DNA of 64,000 nucleotides from positions 1,612,001 to 1,676,000 of the forward strand of contig JAGYVD010000010.1 of the NCBI GenBank assembly GCA_021209875.1, read 5' to 3'. Below are positions 11,943 to 24,095 of the stretch, one piece after another. Each line of letters begins with the position of its first letter. Position 1 is the stretch's first letter. The DNA comes from Rosellinia necatrix (Eukaryota > Ascomycota > Sordariomycetes > Xylariales > Xylariaceae). The translations under genes were made by a program, and so were the position numbers. The notes below the pieces were generated by a model. The model was not told the DNA's origin and did not search any database. It was given only the letters and a program-made list of their open reading frames with translations.

Positions 11943-12648
11943 ATGGATTCCACGGAAAATTCGCAAAACTCGGCGCCCGGCAGTGCCCCGGCTGCTAAGA
12001 CCGGCGGTGCCCGGAAAGGGCCTGATGCACAGAGTGTCACCAAGAGGTATGGATCATTCCCGCCCTGCTACCCTCATTCCACGTTTGCAGCCATGGACTG
12101 CTAGGATTCGAGAGCCTGTTCTTACATCTGCCGATCTACTCGTAGACTACAAACGGAGCTTATGCAGCTGATGACCTCGCCGGCTCCCGGCATCTCGGCT
12201 TTTCCCTCGGCCGACGGCAACCTGATGTCCTGGGCGGCCACCATCGAGGGCCCCGAGGATACCCCCTACTCCGGCCTTACCTTCAAGCTGTCGTTCGCCT
12301 TCCCTTCGAATTACCCCTACGCGCCGCCGACCGTGTTGTTCAAGACGCCCATCTACCACCCAAATGTCGACTTCTCGGGCCGCATTTGCCTTGATATCTT
12401 GAAGGACAAGTGGACGGCTGCCTACAACGTCCAGACTGTGCTGTTGAGCCTGCAGAGCCTTCTCGGAGAGCCCAATAAGTGAGTGGTTGCTCGTGCCGCC
12501 GAACTTCAACGTGAAGGACACTTGGACTAATCCCTTTATCTATAGCTCATCCCCTCTGAATGGCGAGGCTGCGGAGCTGTGGGATAAAGATGCGGAAGAA
12601 TTCAAACGGAAAGTTCTGGGCCGCCATCGTGATATTGATGATGACTAA
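11943..12648 (+). CDS. ubiquitin-conjugating enzyme E2 C (UBE2C/UbcH10/ubcP4 type), 179 aa
   Basis: Three exons, 11943-12046, 12146-12478 and 12546-12648, total 540 nt with consistent phases (2, 2). The UBC fold is complete: the helix with [45 protein letters not shown], then [12 protein letters not shown] with active-site Cys at residue 116, and LLGEPN. A Ser/Ala/Gly-rich N-terminal extension of about 34 residues precedes the core. This extension and the LDILKDKW signature match the E2-C subgroup (human UBE2C active Cys is 114), which works with the anaphase-promoting complex to build chains on cyclin B and securin. Assignment as E2 is near certain; the C subgroup is a family inference. The gene is divergent from CHK1. 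Confidence 0.93.
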
Positions 12649-13374
12649 ACGTACAACACGGATCAGTTTTTCTCAGAGACCAGTTTTCGGGTCCAATGCA
12701 TCGCGGGTTTCTATTAGGATTTTGGGGCCTACTCGCCAGTATCGGAGAATAGGAGTTGATTTGATAACCCCTTACGTGCCCTTGCATAAGGCAGCCAGTA
12801 TGGCCGGATACATGACTTGGTGTTACCTATGAGTTTTTACATTTATGGATGGGTTGGCACGGTCGACATGGATATTCGTTAGCATAGCTGCGAGGGAAGG
12901 GCGAACGGGAAGTCTGCCTATCAATAACATTGCCATGACCTTCAGATTATTTTGTTTGCATGTCGTGCACGAAATGTGGCAATATTATCGTGCGTTTTTG
13001 GGGGTGGATTTGAAAGCTTTGGCTCGCATTCAGTGAGAAGATCTAGGCGAGTATCGCATCAAGCGCTTCTTCCCCAGCGTTCTAGATGCTGTTGGCTTTA
13101 TCTCACAAAACTCGCATGGCGTATGTAGGCATAGGCCAACCCTCCCATTCATCACACGGCATCGTGTTCGTCGAGCTCGTAGGTGCTCACGTGTCTTGAT
13201 TTATCGACTAGTGAGGCTAAATTCCATGAAGCCAGGAGGAACTCCGAAACCATGCCCTACATGGACGTGCCTGTCCGGTATCGTCTTCATCCCGTCAGCC
13301 CGTCTCGAACGAAGAAAAGACCCTTTTTCCTTTGCTTTGCGCCGTTTCGTTTGATCGTTGGTGGCCGCCCTTTC
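12649..13374. other. intergenic between converging genes
   Basis: 3' regions of the E2 gene and of RPL31. Only short open frames are present and no motif is recognised. Confidence 0.6.
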
Positions 13375-13940
13375 TTACTCCTCTACCACAACCGTCACTA
13401 GACCCTTGGGGTCCTTCACGTTGACGGCCTGAACGTAGCTGTACAGCTTCTCCTTGGCATCCTCCTCGTCGTTTCGCCTACGGCTGATGCGGATGCGTAG
13501 TCTGTATGGGACACCCTTGATACCCTGCTCCCAGACCTTCTTGTTCAGTTGGGGGTCTACACGAACATCGGTGGTACCCTGCGAGTTTACGTATTAGTCC
13601 TGCAGTCCCGGTCTTCACGCCTATTTGATTGGCGTCGTCGATACGTGGTCGCAAGAGCCGTGGAAACGGTATGATAAGGAATGGGAGCGTTGCCGTACCA
13701 TGGCCTTGGTCGCAAAAGCCTTGATCTCCTTGATGGCGCGAGGGGCCCGCTTCTTGAAGGTGACACCGTGCAGCTTTCCAAATCGTCAGCATTTCGCCCT
13801 CATGCATCTTTTTACAGATGGCCGTATTCGAATGCATATCGGGCGCGTTGACATACTCTCTTGTGCATGTGGATGGTGTACTCGCGAGCCACGACCTGGT
13901 CGATGGCGGACTTCGCGGGCTTCTTTCCCTTGGGCGACAT
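13375..13940 (-). CDS. RPL31: 60S ribosomal protein L31 (eL31), 120 aa
   Basis: Exons 13940-13857, 13773-13699 and 13578-13375 encode 28, 25 and 67 residues, all joined in phase 0. Introns begin GTATGT and GTACGG and end AAAG and CGCAG. The sequence carries the eL31 hallmarks [29 protein letters not shown], a Val-Arg-Val-Asp-Pro segment, and [17 protein letters not shown] with the VTVVVEE end. eL31 sits near the peptide exit tunnel of the large subunit and docks nascent-chain factors. Immediately upstream of the ATG the transcript reads TTGCAGAAAATG, which looks like the 3' end of a 5'-UTR intron; such introns are common in ribosomal protein genes. Length is normal for the family. Confidence 0.95.
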
Positions 13941-15150
13941 TTTCTGCAATTCAGAAATCAGCTCTTGTGTCGATTGGAGATATCTCGTATCGTTACGTGA
14001 AGGCAGCGTCCTTACTACCGTGGGTGTCTGGGGTTGGTTGTCGAAAAATGTCCGGCGTAGGTGGTTGTTGATGGACTTGCGAAATCGAGAAAAAAACCAA
14101 GGAACAATGTGGGAAGCTGAGGGCATGGAGAAAGTTCGGTAAACGAGCCAATCAATCTTAGGGTAGAGGGCCAATTTTGGGGTGGTCCATGCCTTTACTG
14201 AGCGCAGCTACATTGTTTGTGGTGTGGCTTGAGAGGGGTCAATGCGGGTCAATCGATAAGTACCCGTCTCTCTGTGGCTGAGCTTTTTCCCCCTTGAGAA
14301 GTAGTAGGTAGGTAGTGGATCCTATGCATCAGGGGTACGTACCATGCAGGGGTTTTGGATATATGTACCTAAGTACCCGCAATTAGCTTTACGAGGTATC
14401 CACACTTGTACCTACTCTGTTAGGTAGTCCCAAGGTTGCTCATAAGAGTCAGAGAAGAAAGAATTCTCAAAGCCACCAGTCCTTTGAGTAGCCAGTAGTC
14501 GGTACCCTTTACTCTTCACTATAATTAAAACCAAGGTATTCACAAATTCTAATAGCAAATATTGTTGTAGACTTGATTGGTTTTATCTAATATCATTGGT
14601 CTGGATGATCTTCAATTGCCTCCCATGCGGCTCTGTATGTGGCTGCAGTGTAGCACATACCTAGGTAGCGGCCTGTGATTGGGCTCCATAGGCATTACGA
14701 AATGGAGATAATTTTAGGGGTGTACCCTCCAAGTACCTGAGGCCCCATTGAAACTGTTTGCCGCCCTTCGTTCAGTGCTGCCGAGTTCGTGACTTCGTGC
14801 ACCAAACAACCCATTTCGATTCTCATCTATACCACCCGGCGCGGCGCGCAGTGTCCTTCTTTCACTTCACTGCGCTGTTCGCTGAAGGCTTCATGATTAA
14901 TATAGTAGCTCGCAGTTAATTTTCCCCCCCCCCAAAACCATACAAAATCACCCCGACGTCGATTCCCCCCCCCCCGATACAGACCTCCTGACTTTCATTT
15001 GACACAGCAATCCGGCTCGCCCTAGCACCAGGGATCCGAGGCATTCTACAACAACCACAAGAACAACAACAACAACGTAATTGCAACCTTCGGTCCTCAT
15101 CGCCAGTCTCCTTACTATCGCGCGGTTCTCTATATATATAATCTCATAAG
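13941..15150. other. divergent spacer between RPL31 and the RAX1-like gene
   Basis: 1.2 kb with RPL31 promoter/5' UTR at the left and the RAX1-like leader at the right. It includes C10 and C11 runs near 14925-14975 and AACAAC repeats near 15056-15075. No gene is seen. Confidence 0.55.
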
Positions 15151-16371
15151 ATGGCGTACGAGGAGCCGAGTCCCCGCGATGATGGCCATACCCCGTCACC
15201 GATGCCCGATCTGCAAAGAAACCGATTGCCGACACTCTTCGAGGTGCTAAGCCGCAGGACTCACCCGCCTGTTGATCTGTTTTCTTTCTACATATATATG
15301 CGGGACCAGCAACGATCCGTTGATTACCTGGATTTCTGGTAGGTTTACAAGTGGATGTCGTCTCGTTCCCTTCAACCAAGGCTCACTAGATACCCAGGCT
15401 CGATGTTGCGCAGCACATGTCGCTCTGCCGCCATTACGTCCGAGAACTGCGCAGATCTGTATTAGTTGGGACCCCGGATCTCGAGAAGGAGGAGTCGAGG
15501 CGATCGTCACGGGTCTTGGAAGCGATTGGTGATATTGCCGCTGGGCCTTCCATGGGCACGGAGAAGGAGCGGGAGCAGAACGCGCAGATGTCCGCGTACC
15601 TCCGAGATCAACCTGCACCGAGCGCACTCTACGATTCACCGCAAGGCAGCCAAGAACGACGGACCAGAGCCAGCACCCAGCTGAGCTCCCAGGGTCTCAC
15701 TACCGATTCGAACTCGCCTGCCCACGCCGTCGCACGAGAGGATATCCGATCCTCCGCGGAGAAGATCCTGTACACATTCCTCCTCCCGGGCGCCGAACGC
15801 GAGATCACGCTTCCCGGCTCTATTACCGCCGATATTACAAACGCGATTGAACAAGAGGGACGCGACGACCCCGAGGTATTCGACTTGGCCAAGGATTACG
15901 TGTTCCAGGCCATGGAGCGAGACGCTTTCCCCGGATTCCTGAGAGCCCGCGCTCTTGGCAACCTCGTCCCTCCTACTATCGTTGCGCGGCTGATCCTTGG
16001 TCTCGTTGCCATGTTTGGTGGATTCTGGACTGCTTTCATCCTCATTTTCCTCGATGCCCCTCGTAGCACTCGATGCTGGGTATGTCCTACCTTCCCATCC
16101 CGTAAACTGCTTGCAGCCAGCTAACTCCGGAAAGGAAATTCTGCCATTCACTATTGGTGTGTACTGCCTCGCATCTTACCAATACTCCTTGGATCCTATC
16201 ATGGCTCTACTTGGCTATACCGAATATACGCCCTTCTCCTTCGTAAGAATTCGGGAGCCCTACGTTCGCAAGTTACTGGTCAAGCGTGGCATCACCGTCC
16301 TAGCCGTCACTCTTCTAGTCGATGCCGCCGTCTCGCTGCTCTTTATTCTCGTGCCAGGAAAGCGGCTTTAA
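15151..16371 (+). CDS. RGS-domain membrane protein, RAX1-like, 368 aa
   Basis: Exons 15151-15338, 15398-16079 and 16135-16371 give 369 codons with consistent phases (2 and 0). The N-terminal half is an RGS fold: LPTLFEVLSRRTHPPVDLFSFYIYM, YLDFWLDVAQH at the first splice, and a long hydrophilic insertion, then the C-terminal RGS helices (AEKILYTFLLPGAEREI through DAFPGFLRARALGNL). It is followed by three predicted membrane helices (about residues 245-270, 290-305 and 340-360). An RGS domain plus a C-terminal membrane region is the layout of yeast Rax1, a bud-site landmark protein. In filamentous fungi the role may be polarity, but that is inference. The second splice restores the conserved LPFTIGVYCLASYQYSLDPI segment. 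Confidence 0.82.
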
Positions 16372-16417
16372 GTGACAAACAGTTCGGTTGATTTAGGCTT
16401 CGTTGTGTTTGATGACG

Positions 16418-17011
16418 TCACGTCCAATCTCGTCTGATTTGCGTCGTTTTTCTTGCCCGTTCTGCGATGCCTTGCCATTGTCCTTTCCGATTAATTGAGT
16501 TGCCATGGCCAACCCTTTCGGAGGAAGTAATGCTGGGTATTGGTTCGTTGCGCAAAGCACAGTTTCTGTTTTCATTATTGCGCAAAGTCGCATTCTCACT
16601 TCGCCCACCATTCCAGGCAACACCGAGGGGGTTAGAGTGCTCGAGCTTTGGCGTCTTGATCCGGGCCACAAACATTGTTTCTTTCGCTTTTGTGGATAGC
16701 CCTTGAAGACTTGCCCAAAGCTCTTGCTTTGTCCCGGCGGGAAATACGTCATTTGCCGAATGTATCAACATCATTGTTGAGCACCTTGAGTTCAGCTTCT
16801 TCAGCCTACCGCTTAGGTAGTCGGGCTGCGCCGCAATGATAAAGAGGAAGAGGATATAAGGCCGGCGTTTATAATGTTTATACCAGACTCCTTGTAGCAC
16901 ATCACGCATGAAATTAAAATTGAGGGCTGATCCATAGACAAACACGTCTTCTAGCATTGTGATTGTGATGAATTTTTGTCTAGAGGATGTCTGATCCCAG
17001 AAACCTCCCAA
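16418..17011 (-). CDS. possible 197-aa hypothetical protein
   Basis: An uninterrupted frame of 197 codons lies tail-to-tail with the RAX1-like gene (stops 46 bases apart). It is enriched in aromatic and basic residues near the start (MRDVLQGVWYKHYKRRPY) and polar at the C-terminus. I recognise no family, see no signal peptide, and the opposite strand is also partly open. The convergent arrangement and length give weak support. It could be spurious. Confidence 0.25.
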   Translation of the reverse strand: MGGFWDQTSSRQKFITITMLEDVFVYGSALNFNFMRDVLQGVWYKHYKRRPYILFLFIIAAQPDYLSGRLKKLNSRCSTMMLIHSANDVFPAGTKQELWASLQGLSTKAKETMFVARIKTPKLEHSNPLGVAWNGGRSENATLRNNENRNCALRNEPIPSITSSERVGHGNSINRKGQWQGIAERARKTTQIRRDWT

Positions 17012-17403
17012 CGGCCAGGTTTAATGCTGGTCTCATACCCTCTAGATAGGTCTTAGCTGCAACCTGAAGCTATCTGATTACTCTACCATTACATCTACGG
17101 AACCCTCCGCCCGTTATCGCCGGCTATAGAGCCGCTCTTCACCATCCTCGCATGACGATGATGAAGTGTTAGGGCTGAGTGGGTTTTATCAGCTAACAAC
17201 CATCAGACTATGCCCTGCTGTGGGCAAAGAGCAGCGCCGTCGTGGTCGTTGCCGTTTCATTGATGGTTTTTGTAGGAGCCGAATAACACGGATTCGAATG
17301 CTTCATATCAGGCGTTGCCCTCCTCATCCTCACCTGGAGTTTCCCAACTGTTCGTCGATGTCGATGCAGGCCCGGGGCTTAAACAGCGCTTCTTCGACTG
17401 GCT

Positions 17404-18404
17404 CTATAACTTTCGACGATTAGCCCGTTTTTTAACCGGGCCGCCGAGGGCGGCGCTGTTGCTGCCGCTGCCGCCCTCCCCGTCGTCAAGGTCGTCGTCG
17501 TCTACGTCCATGGCCTCGTCGTCATCGGCACTGGTGTCGAGACTGCCGCTGCCGCGCTTCCCGAACCGCTGGCCCTGCATCCTAGCTAAGGCACGGTTAA
17601 GAAAGGCGCCGTTGCGTTGGCTGTGGGCGCCGACGCTGCCCTGCTCGGCGGTCTTCTCATCCTCACACAGCTTGATCGTCTGGTCGGCCCAGGCCTTCTT
17701 GCCGCCGTGGCGCCGCGCGGCACCGGCGCGGATGTCGGCGACCTGCGCATCGAGGTCGGCGAGCGTGGAGGCGCCGCGTTTGGACCATAGGCGCAGCGAG
17801 GCCAGCATCGCCGGCACCGAGCCCGGGGCCAGGTCACGCAGCGGCGAGACGGAGGAGATGTGGACGGCCCCGTTGCGCGGGTCGAGCTGGGCGTCCACTA
17901 GGCCGGCATACACGGCGCTGATGACGAGGTCCTCGACGGCGCGGGCGCTCGGCAGGCCGAGGCTCCGCTGCAGGACCGCATAGCTCAGGTTGCGCGGGTC
18001 CTTGGCGAGCGTGAGCAGGGACAGCTGCCGCAGCTTCAGGGTCTGGGCGTCGTTGAGGGTCGGGAGGCCCGCCGCGGCGGACGTGTAGTCGGCGTACGTG
18101 CCGTACGAGAAGATCTCGAGGAGCTTGAGGTGGGAGCTGTGGTCCGGCGATTGGGAGAGGGCCTGGATCTGGGGCGTCTGGAGGAGCTCGGCGAAGACGT
18201 AGGTGTTGGGATTGGAGGTCGCCTGGGTTATAAGATCGGCTGCCGCACGGGGTGCTGCTGCTGATTTGGTCAGAGCCAGGTAGGGCTTCCAGCCGCCGAG
18301 TGGTTAGCCTAGCCTGGCCTCGTGGCGCGATATCAGGAGGAGCTGGTAGACATATGTTGGACTAGACTCACTTCTAAAGCATTGAGAGCCTTAGTTTGCT
18401 CCAT
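17404..18404 (-). CDS. COP9 signalosome subunit 7 (PCI domain), 304 aa
   Basis: Exon 1 (18404-18372) encodes 11 residues, MEQTKALNALE, and splices in phase 0 over an 86-nt GTGAGT...GGAAG intron to exon 2 (18285-17404). The N-terminus, with a PYLALTKSAAAPRAAADLI helix, and the central PCI/winged-helix part (LKLLEIFSYGTYADY, LTLAKDPRNLSYAVLQRSLGL, AVEDLVISAVYAGLVDAQLD) match CSN7. The C-terminal tail is Asp/Gly/Ser-rich and ends in a basic KKRANRRKL, a possible nuclear signal. CSN7 is a structural subunit of the complex that removes Nedd8 from cullins; in Aspergillus, CSN mutants affect development and secondary metabolism (csnG is subunit 7). Splice and start are well supported by the family's MEQ..ALNALE opening. 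Confidence 0.88.
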
Positions 18405-20503
18405 GGCAATGCACGATGTATGTGCAATATTGTCTGTAGTTGGCCGGCCTGTCTAGGCCTCTGCACGGCCTGCCTTCCGATGTTTCTTCGTGATGCTGCT
18501 GAGCGCCGAATCGAAGACTTCGAGACGCGACCGCCGAGAAGGGAAAGTGAAACGACGAGACGGATCTAACCGGGGTTGGTGGTGGGTTATCTATGCCTAG
18601 GCTGGGATGTTGGTGTATTTGGCCAAGACTTGAAACATTTGTGAGGCCACCCAGTTTACGTCGTGGCGTATTAGGCAGTTGGAAGGATACTGATGAAGCA
18701 ATTCAAAGTGGGTTGTATGTTGGATGTTTTGTATCATACTTGTTTGAGCTATGGCTGTCCCTGACGCGGGGTTAGGCTCAGATAGGTCGCCTATCCAGGT
18801 AGGTACCCACACAACAGACCTCTGATGGCACCCCCACAATTCTCCTTTAGTCCATAGTAGCGAGCTTATTTTCGCGAGTTCGTGAGGTACAAGGGGGTAT
18901 GTAGGTACTATCTACATAACTACCAAGTAGGTGGTTAGATATATGCCTGGGAGAGGCCTTTGTGCACGATTCAGCAATGGAAAACAACTACGAACTGCGA
19001 AGGACATGTACGGGCCTGGGAAGGTGACGAAAGAGCCCGCAGGATTAATTGACGTTGATTAAAAACAAAATCCTCTAACTACATAGTTAGTCATTAGTAA
19101 ATTACCAATATAATCCAGGCCATTCTAAGGTTACCACTAGATCTTGGGGTTCACGGGGCGCCCAGGTGCTAACCTCGATGATGACGAGTCACAACAGCCT
19201 AGGGTAGGTACCTTACACCTAGATTAGACGTTAATACTACTACTACTACTACTAGGGTAGGTACCTAGGTAGTGTACTCTGTAGCTCGACAATTAAAGCC
19301 ATGGGAATCACCTCTGTATTTATAACTAAGTACCTAGGTAGTTATGGTTTGGCCGGGCTTGGCTCACTGGAGGGAGGATAGTAGAAAGCACATACATGCA
19401 TATATATACAATGCCGAAAGTGATCCTTTAGTCAATAAATTAAGGTTGCCCACCCTTCTCTAATCCAAAGCGACCTTTCTCACCCGCTCAGTTTCATCCG
19501 ATCAGATTATCCGGAGACGGTTTATTCCGCTTGCTCAGTCAATTAATTCACTCATGACTACCGTCAATGCTAGTGCAATATTCCTCGCTCGGTAACTGCC
19601 CACGAGACCGCGATAGCAGACGTGTCCCCTCGGACAATTGACAGAGGCGGCACAGCGTGGCGCTTTGAGTTGCTTCTTTCGGAAATATTGATCGAGGAAC
19701 ACGAGGCCCGACGAGGCCGGGCGGCTTCTAGTGATGTTATGGACTACCGTGGCCTACCTGAGATAACGTGCGTAACCTCGCTTCGGAGATCCTGAGCTAT
19801 AGTTAGGTCTGGTTATGTGACTACGAGAGATATCGCCGAGGGGTGACGACGGGATTGCGTAGATCTAGAAACAACCTTGAAGAAGTTCGCCGGTTGGTGG
19901 CCAGAGCAGGGCCAGAGCAGGGCCAGGGAGCGGCCAGGGAGCAGCCAGGGAACAGCCAGGAACGTACCCTGGTACAATCCCCTTCGGTGTGGATTACAAA
20001 CCCGATCACGCAGGAAAAACGGGGCCAACTTCCACTAGTGCTGCACGACTAATATGTAAGTAAGGAAGTACACTAGTGAAGTAGTGAAGTAGTGATTGTA
20101 CATACCTTGCTTTTGTACTCCTCTCTTGTGTCGCCGCCCACAAGCCCTGTCAGCTATTTGATCATCCGGCCTCATCGGTTTTCCGCCCTCTCCGTCTGCG
20201 CGACAACCTCTTAACCAACCTCTCCTCCCGCGCACTCCAGAGCTGGTCTCCTTTTGGGATTCTTCCTCACCCCCACCCATCTAATTTGATCTGGCCATTA
20301 CCATATTCCAGTGCCTTTCGCTCATTCGCGCGCCGCTGTCGCATTAGTCAATAGCACTCAACCCATGATGCATTCATGCCATAGGTAGCCGCATTTGCAC
20401 TCCGTACATACAACCGTTAGATATATAAAAAGCCGTTTGACGCCTCTCCTGCGAGATCGCCGTGGTCCACCCTTCGTTCCCGTTCTTTCCGGCGCATTCT
20501 ACC
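18405..20503. other. 2.1-kb intergenic region with short repeats
   Basis: Spacer between the divergent CSN7 and copper ATPase genes. It contains TAGGTACC/CCTAGGTAG clusters (about 18795, 19200-19275 and 19330-19345), a CTA/TAC triplet run near 19238, and about six imperfect copies of a 10-bp GGGCCAG(A/G)GC-like unit at 19899-19965. No gene is recognised. Confidence 0.55.
19899..19965. repeat. imperfect 10-bp tandem repeat
   Basis: About six copies of a GGGCCAGAGC / GGCCAGGGAGC-type unit in the spacer upstream of the copper ATPase. The purine-rich, pyrimidine-poor strand bias is conserved between copies. Confidence 0.7.
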
Positions 20504-23500
20504 ATGGCTCCGACATACATCAAGGTTCCTCAGAGGGAGCCTTCGGGTTCGTCTTTGGCCCCATCACCTACAAGATGGGCCACCACGACTCTAAGAGTTG
20601 GGGGCATGACGTACGATACCTAAGCCCCGTGAATGAAGCTTCGTAAAATCCCGGACACTAACGGCCTATAGATGTGGCGCATGTACTTCGTCTGTTGAAG
20701 CAGGCTTCAATGGGGTTGACGGAGTAGGCAGCGTGTCTGTGAGCTTGGTTATGGAACGTGCTGTCATTAGACACGATCCCCAGCGAATATCATCAGAGCA
20801 AGTAAAAGACATCATAGAGGACCGTGGTTTCGAAGCCGAAGTACTTTCCACCGATATACCCTCACCGATGGCAACACCGAAACACGCCCCTGCAAGCCAG
20901 CGAAAGGACGACACTGCTACCACCGTCACTACTATTGCCATTGAAGGTATGACTTGTGGCGCATGCACGTCCGCCGTCGAGGGAGGGTTCGCGGACGTGA
21001 GCGGAGTGAAACATTTCAGTATCTCATTATTGTCGGAACGAGCGGTGATAGAACACGATGCTACACTTTTGCCGGCCAACCAGATTGTTGAGATCATTGA
21101 AGATCGCGGTTTCGGTGCCACGTTAATCGACAGCGAGGAGGCAAAGCCCAGGGAAGATCCCACGTCAGAGTATGACGACTCGAAACCCCCGGTTGCAACA
21201 ACGACTGTTGCCATCGAGGGGATGACTTGCGGAGCCTGCACCTCTGCAATTGAGGGTGGGTTCACTGGCCTAGATGGCATTTTACGATTCAATATCAGCT
21301 TATTAGCCGAAAGAGCTATTATAATACACGACCCAGCGAAGGTACCTTCGGAGAAAATTGTTGAGATCATTGAAGATAGGGGGTTTGATGCCAAGATCCT
21401 CTCCACTACATTTGACACCTCTGACCAAAGCACATCATCCTCGGCCCAATTCAAAATCTATGGAAACCCAGACGCTACAGCTGCTAAAGGTATGGAAGAG
21501 GCTCTCATAGCCCTTCCAGGTGTCAGCTCGGCCAAACTGAGCCTTGCTACTTCAAGACTTAATGTCTCCCATCAGCCTGGTGTGACGGGCCTTCGTACAA
21601 TTGTGGAGGTTGTCGAGAGCTTGGGTTTCAACGCATTAGTTGCTGATAACGATGATAACAATGCTCAGCTAGAGTCTTTAGCGAAAACGAGGGAGATCCA
21701 AGAGTGGAGGAGAGCATTCCAAATCTCTCTAACATTCGCTATCCCGGTCTTTTTTATTGGCATGATATTCCCGATGCTTCTTCCTATCCTAGATTTTGGC
21801 GGCATAGAACTCCTTAGCGGCCTCTTCCTGGGCGACATCGTTTGCTTGGTCCTGACAATACCCGTTCAGTTTGGTATTGGAAAGCGTTTTTACACTTCAG
21901 CATATAAATCCATCAAGCATGGATCTCCAACTATGGATGTCCTGGTCGTCCTAGGTACATCCGCGGCCTTCTTCTTCAGCATATTTGCCATGACTGTATC
22001 GTTCCTTTTCCCGCCGCACTCTCGACCCAGCACCATTTTCGACACCAGTACAATGTTGATAACTTTCATTACTCTTGGTCGGTTCTTGGAAAATCGGGCA
22101 AAAGGCCAAACCTCGACAGCGCTCTCAAGACTGATGTCCTTGGCACCATCTATGGCCACTATCTACTCGGATCCGATCGCGGCAGCAAAAGCTGCCGAAG
22201 CCTGGGAAGTACAGCCCACCTCGGGAAATGCCAAAGAAACTGGGCATGATGGCAACGCAACTGAGGAGAGGGTGATCCCTACCGAACTCATATCCGTGGG
22301 CGACATTGTCATTATACGTCCTGGTGACAAGATCCCCGCCGATGGGATTATTGTTCAGGGCGAAACATATGTCGATGAAAGCATGGTCACCGGCGAGGCT
22401 ATACCAGTACAGAAGAGGAAAGGGAGCAACGTCATAGGTGGAACTGTGAATGGCCATGGAAGAGTCGATTTCCGCGTCACGAGAGCCGGCCGGGACACCC
22501 AGCTTAGCCAAATCGTCAAGCTGGTTCAAGATGCTCAAACGACTCGCGCACCTATCCAACGCCTTGCCGATACTTTAGCCGGCATCTTCGTACCTACAAT
22601 TCTTGTCCTAGGCTTTTTAACCTTTGCTACTTGGATGATCCTCAGTCATGTCCTCAAGGACCCGCCGAAGATATTCCTCGAAGAGAAGAGCGGTGGTAAG
22701 CTCATGGTTTGTGTCAAACTATGCATCTCTGTAATAGTGTTTGCCTGTCCTTGCGCATTGGGCCTAGCCACTCCCACGGCCGTCATGGTTGGCACAGGAG
22801 TCGGTGCGGAGAATGGAATACTAGTGAAAGGTGGTGCGGCCCTAGAGACGAGCACCAAGATCACACAGGTTGTACTCGACAAGACGGGGACGATCACATA
22901 CGGGAAAATGAGTGTAGCCGTTGCCAAACTACCATCTCTCTGGCAAGACAACGACTGGCGCCGACGACTATGGTGGACCATCGTGGGGCTAGCCGAAGCC
23001 GGGAGCGAGCACCCTATTGGCAAGGCCATCCTAGGGGCCGCCCGCTCGGAGCTTGGCATGGATGACGAAGGTAGCATTGAAGGCAGTATTGGCGACTTCA
23101 GAGCCGTTGTTGGACGAGGTGTCAGTGCCACCGTAGAGCCGGCAACGAGCGCCGAGCGCAAGCGTTACCGTGTTCTCATCGGAAGCGTTCGCTTCCTTCG
23201 CGAGAACGGTGTCAATGTATCAGAGACTGCCGTGGAAGACTCCGAGGAGATTAACGTGAAGGCCAATGCCTCTAGCAAGGCTACTTCATCCGCTGGTACA
23301 ACCAACATTTTTATCGCCATTGATGCCACTTACGCTGGTCACCTTTGCCTGGCGGACACCATCAAGGAGGGCGCGGCTGTGGCAATCGCTGCCCTGCATC
23401 GCATGGGGATCAAAACGGCCATCGTAACCGGTGATCAGCGGTCTACAGCCCTAGCCGTGGCCTCTCAAGTTGGCATTGCTGCCGACGATGTTTTTGCCGG

Positions 23501-24095
23501 CGTGTCTCCCGACCAGAAGCAGGAAATCATCCTTGAGCTAAAAGAAAAGGGTGAGTGTGTTGCCATGGTCGGCGACGGCATCAACGACTCGCCCGCCCTA
23601 GCTACAGCGGATGTTGGTATTGCCATGGCCAGCGGAACTGACGTTGCGATGGAGGCTGCTGATGTAGTTCTGATGCGCCCCAATCAGTTAATGGACGTGC
23701 CGGCAGCGCTGTGCCTGGCACGAACTATCTTCACTCGCATCAAACTCAATCTCGCCTGGGCATGCGTTTATAACCTCATCGGCCTACCTTTTGCCATGGG
23801 CTTATTCTTGCCTCTCGGTTTTCATCTTCATCCCATGGCTGCTGGTGCGGCCATGGCTACTAGCAGTGTTAGTGTCGTTGTTAGTTCCCTGCTTCTGAAA
23901 TTCTGGAAGCGGCCTGGTTGGATGGACGAGGCTCTCCTAGCGGAAAAGGGTGGGCTCAAGAAACGAGGGCGCGGCTGGGGTTTCGACAGGGTTGTCGCTT
24001 GGACCCAGGGCCTTTGGGGTTCTCTGTTCGGCAGGAGGTCCAAGAAGGAAGAGGGCTACGTACCTTTGGCTACTTTGGATCATGCGGATGCGTGA
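20504..24095 (+). CDS. CCC2: copper-transporting P1B-type ATPase (CCC2/ATP7 type), 1176 aa
   Basis: Exon 1 (20504-20610) and exon 2 (20672-24095) join inside the first metal-binding motif, rebuilding GMTCGACTS. Three heavy-metal-associated domains carry that CxxC motif (about residues 34-43, 130-140 and 226-236). A fourth HMA-like repeat (about 300-365) lacks cysteines. Downstream are the A-domain TGEA (609-612), the ion-binding CPC in the sixth membrane helix (728-730), the phosphorylation site DKTGT (Asp772), the copper-subgroup SEHPIG, and GDGINDSP (1003-1010). Eight membrane helices are expected. The enzyme pumps Cu(I) into the late secretory pathway for cuproenzymes such as Fet3-type multicopper oxidases and laccases, receiving copper from an Atx1-type chaperone. 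CPC plus tandem CxxC and SEHPIG identify the copper subgroup. A plasma-membrane or vacuolar detoxification pump cannot be excluded. Confidence 0.92.

Noticed and set aside
14948..15379. 143-codon minus-strand frame overlapping the RAX1-like first exon
   Set aside because: It lies opposite the RGS exon and its leader and has no recognisable motif.
19899..19965. Regular short repeats considered as a CRISPR-like array
   Set aside because: The host is a eukaryote, units are contiguous 10-bp copies without spacers, so this is a simple tandem repeat.
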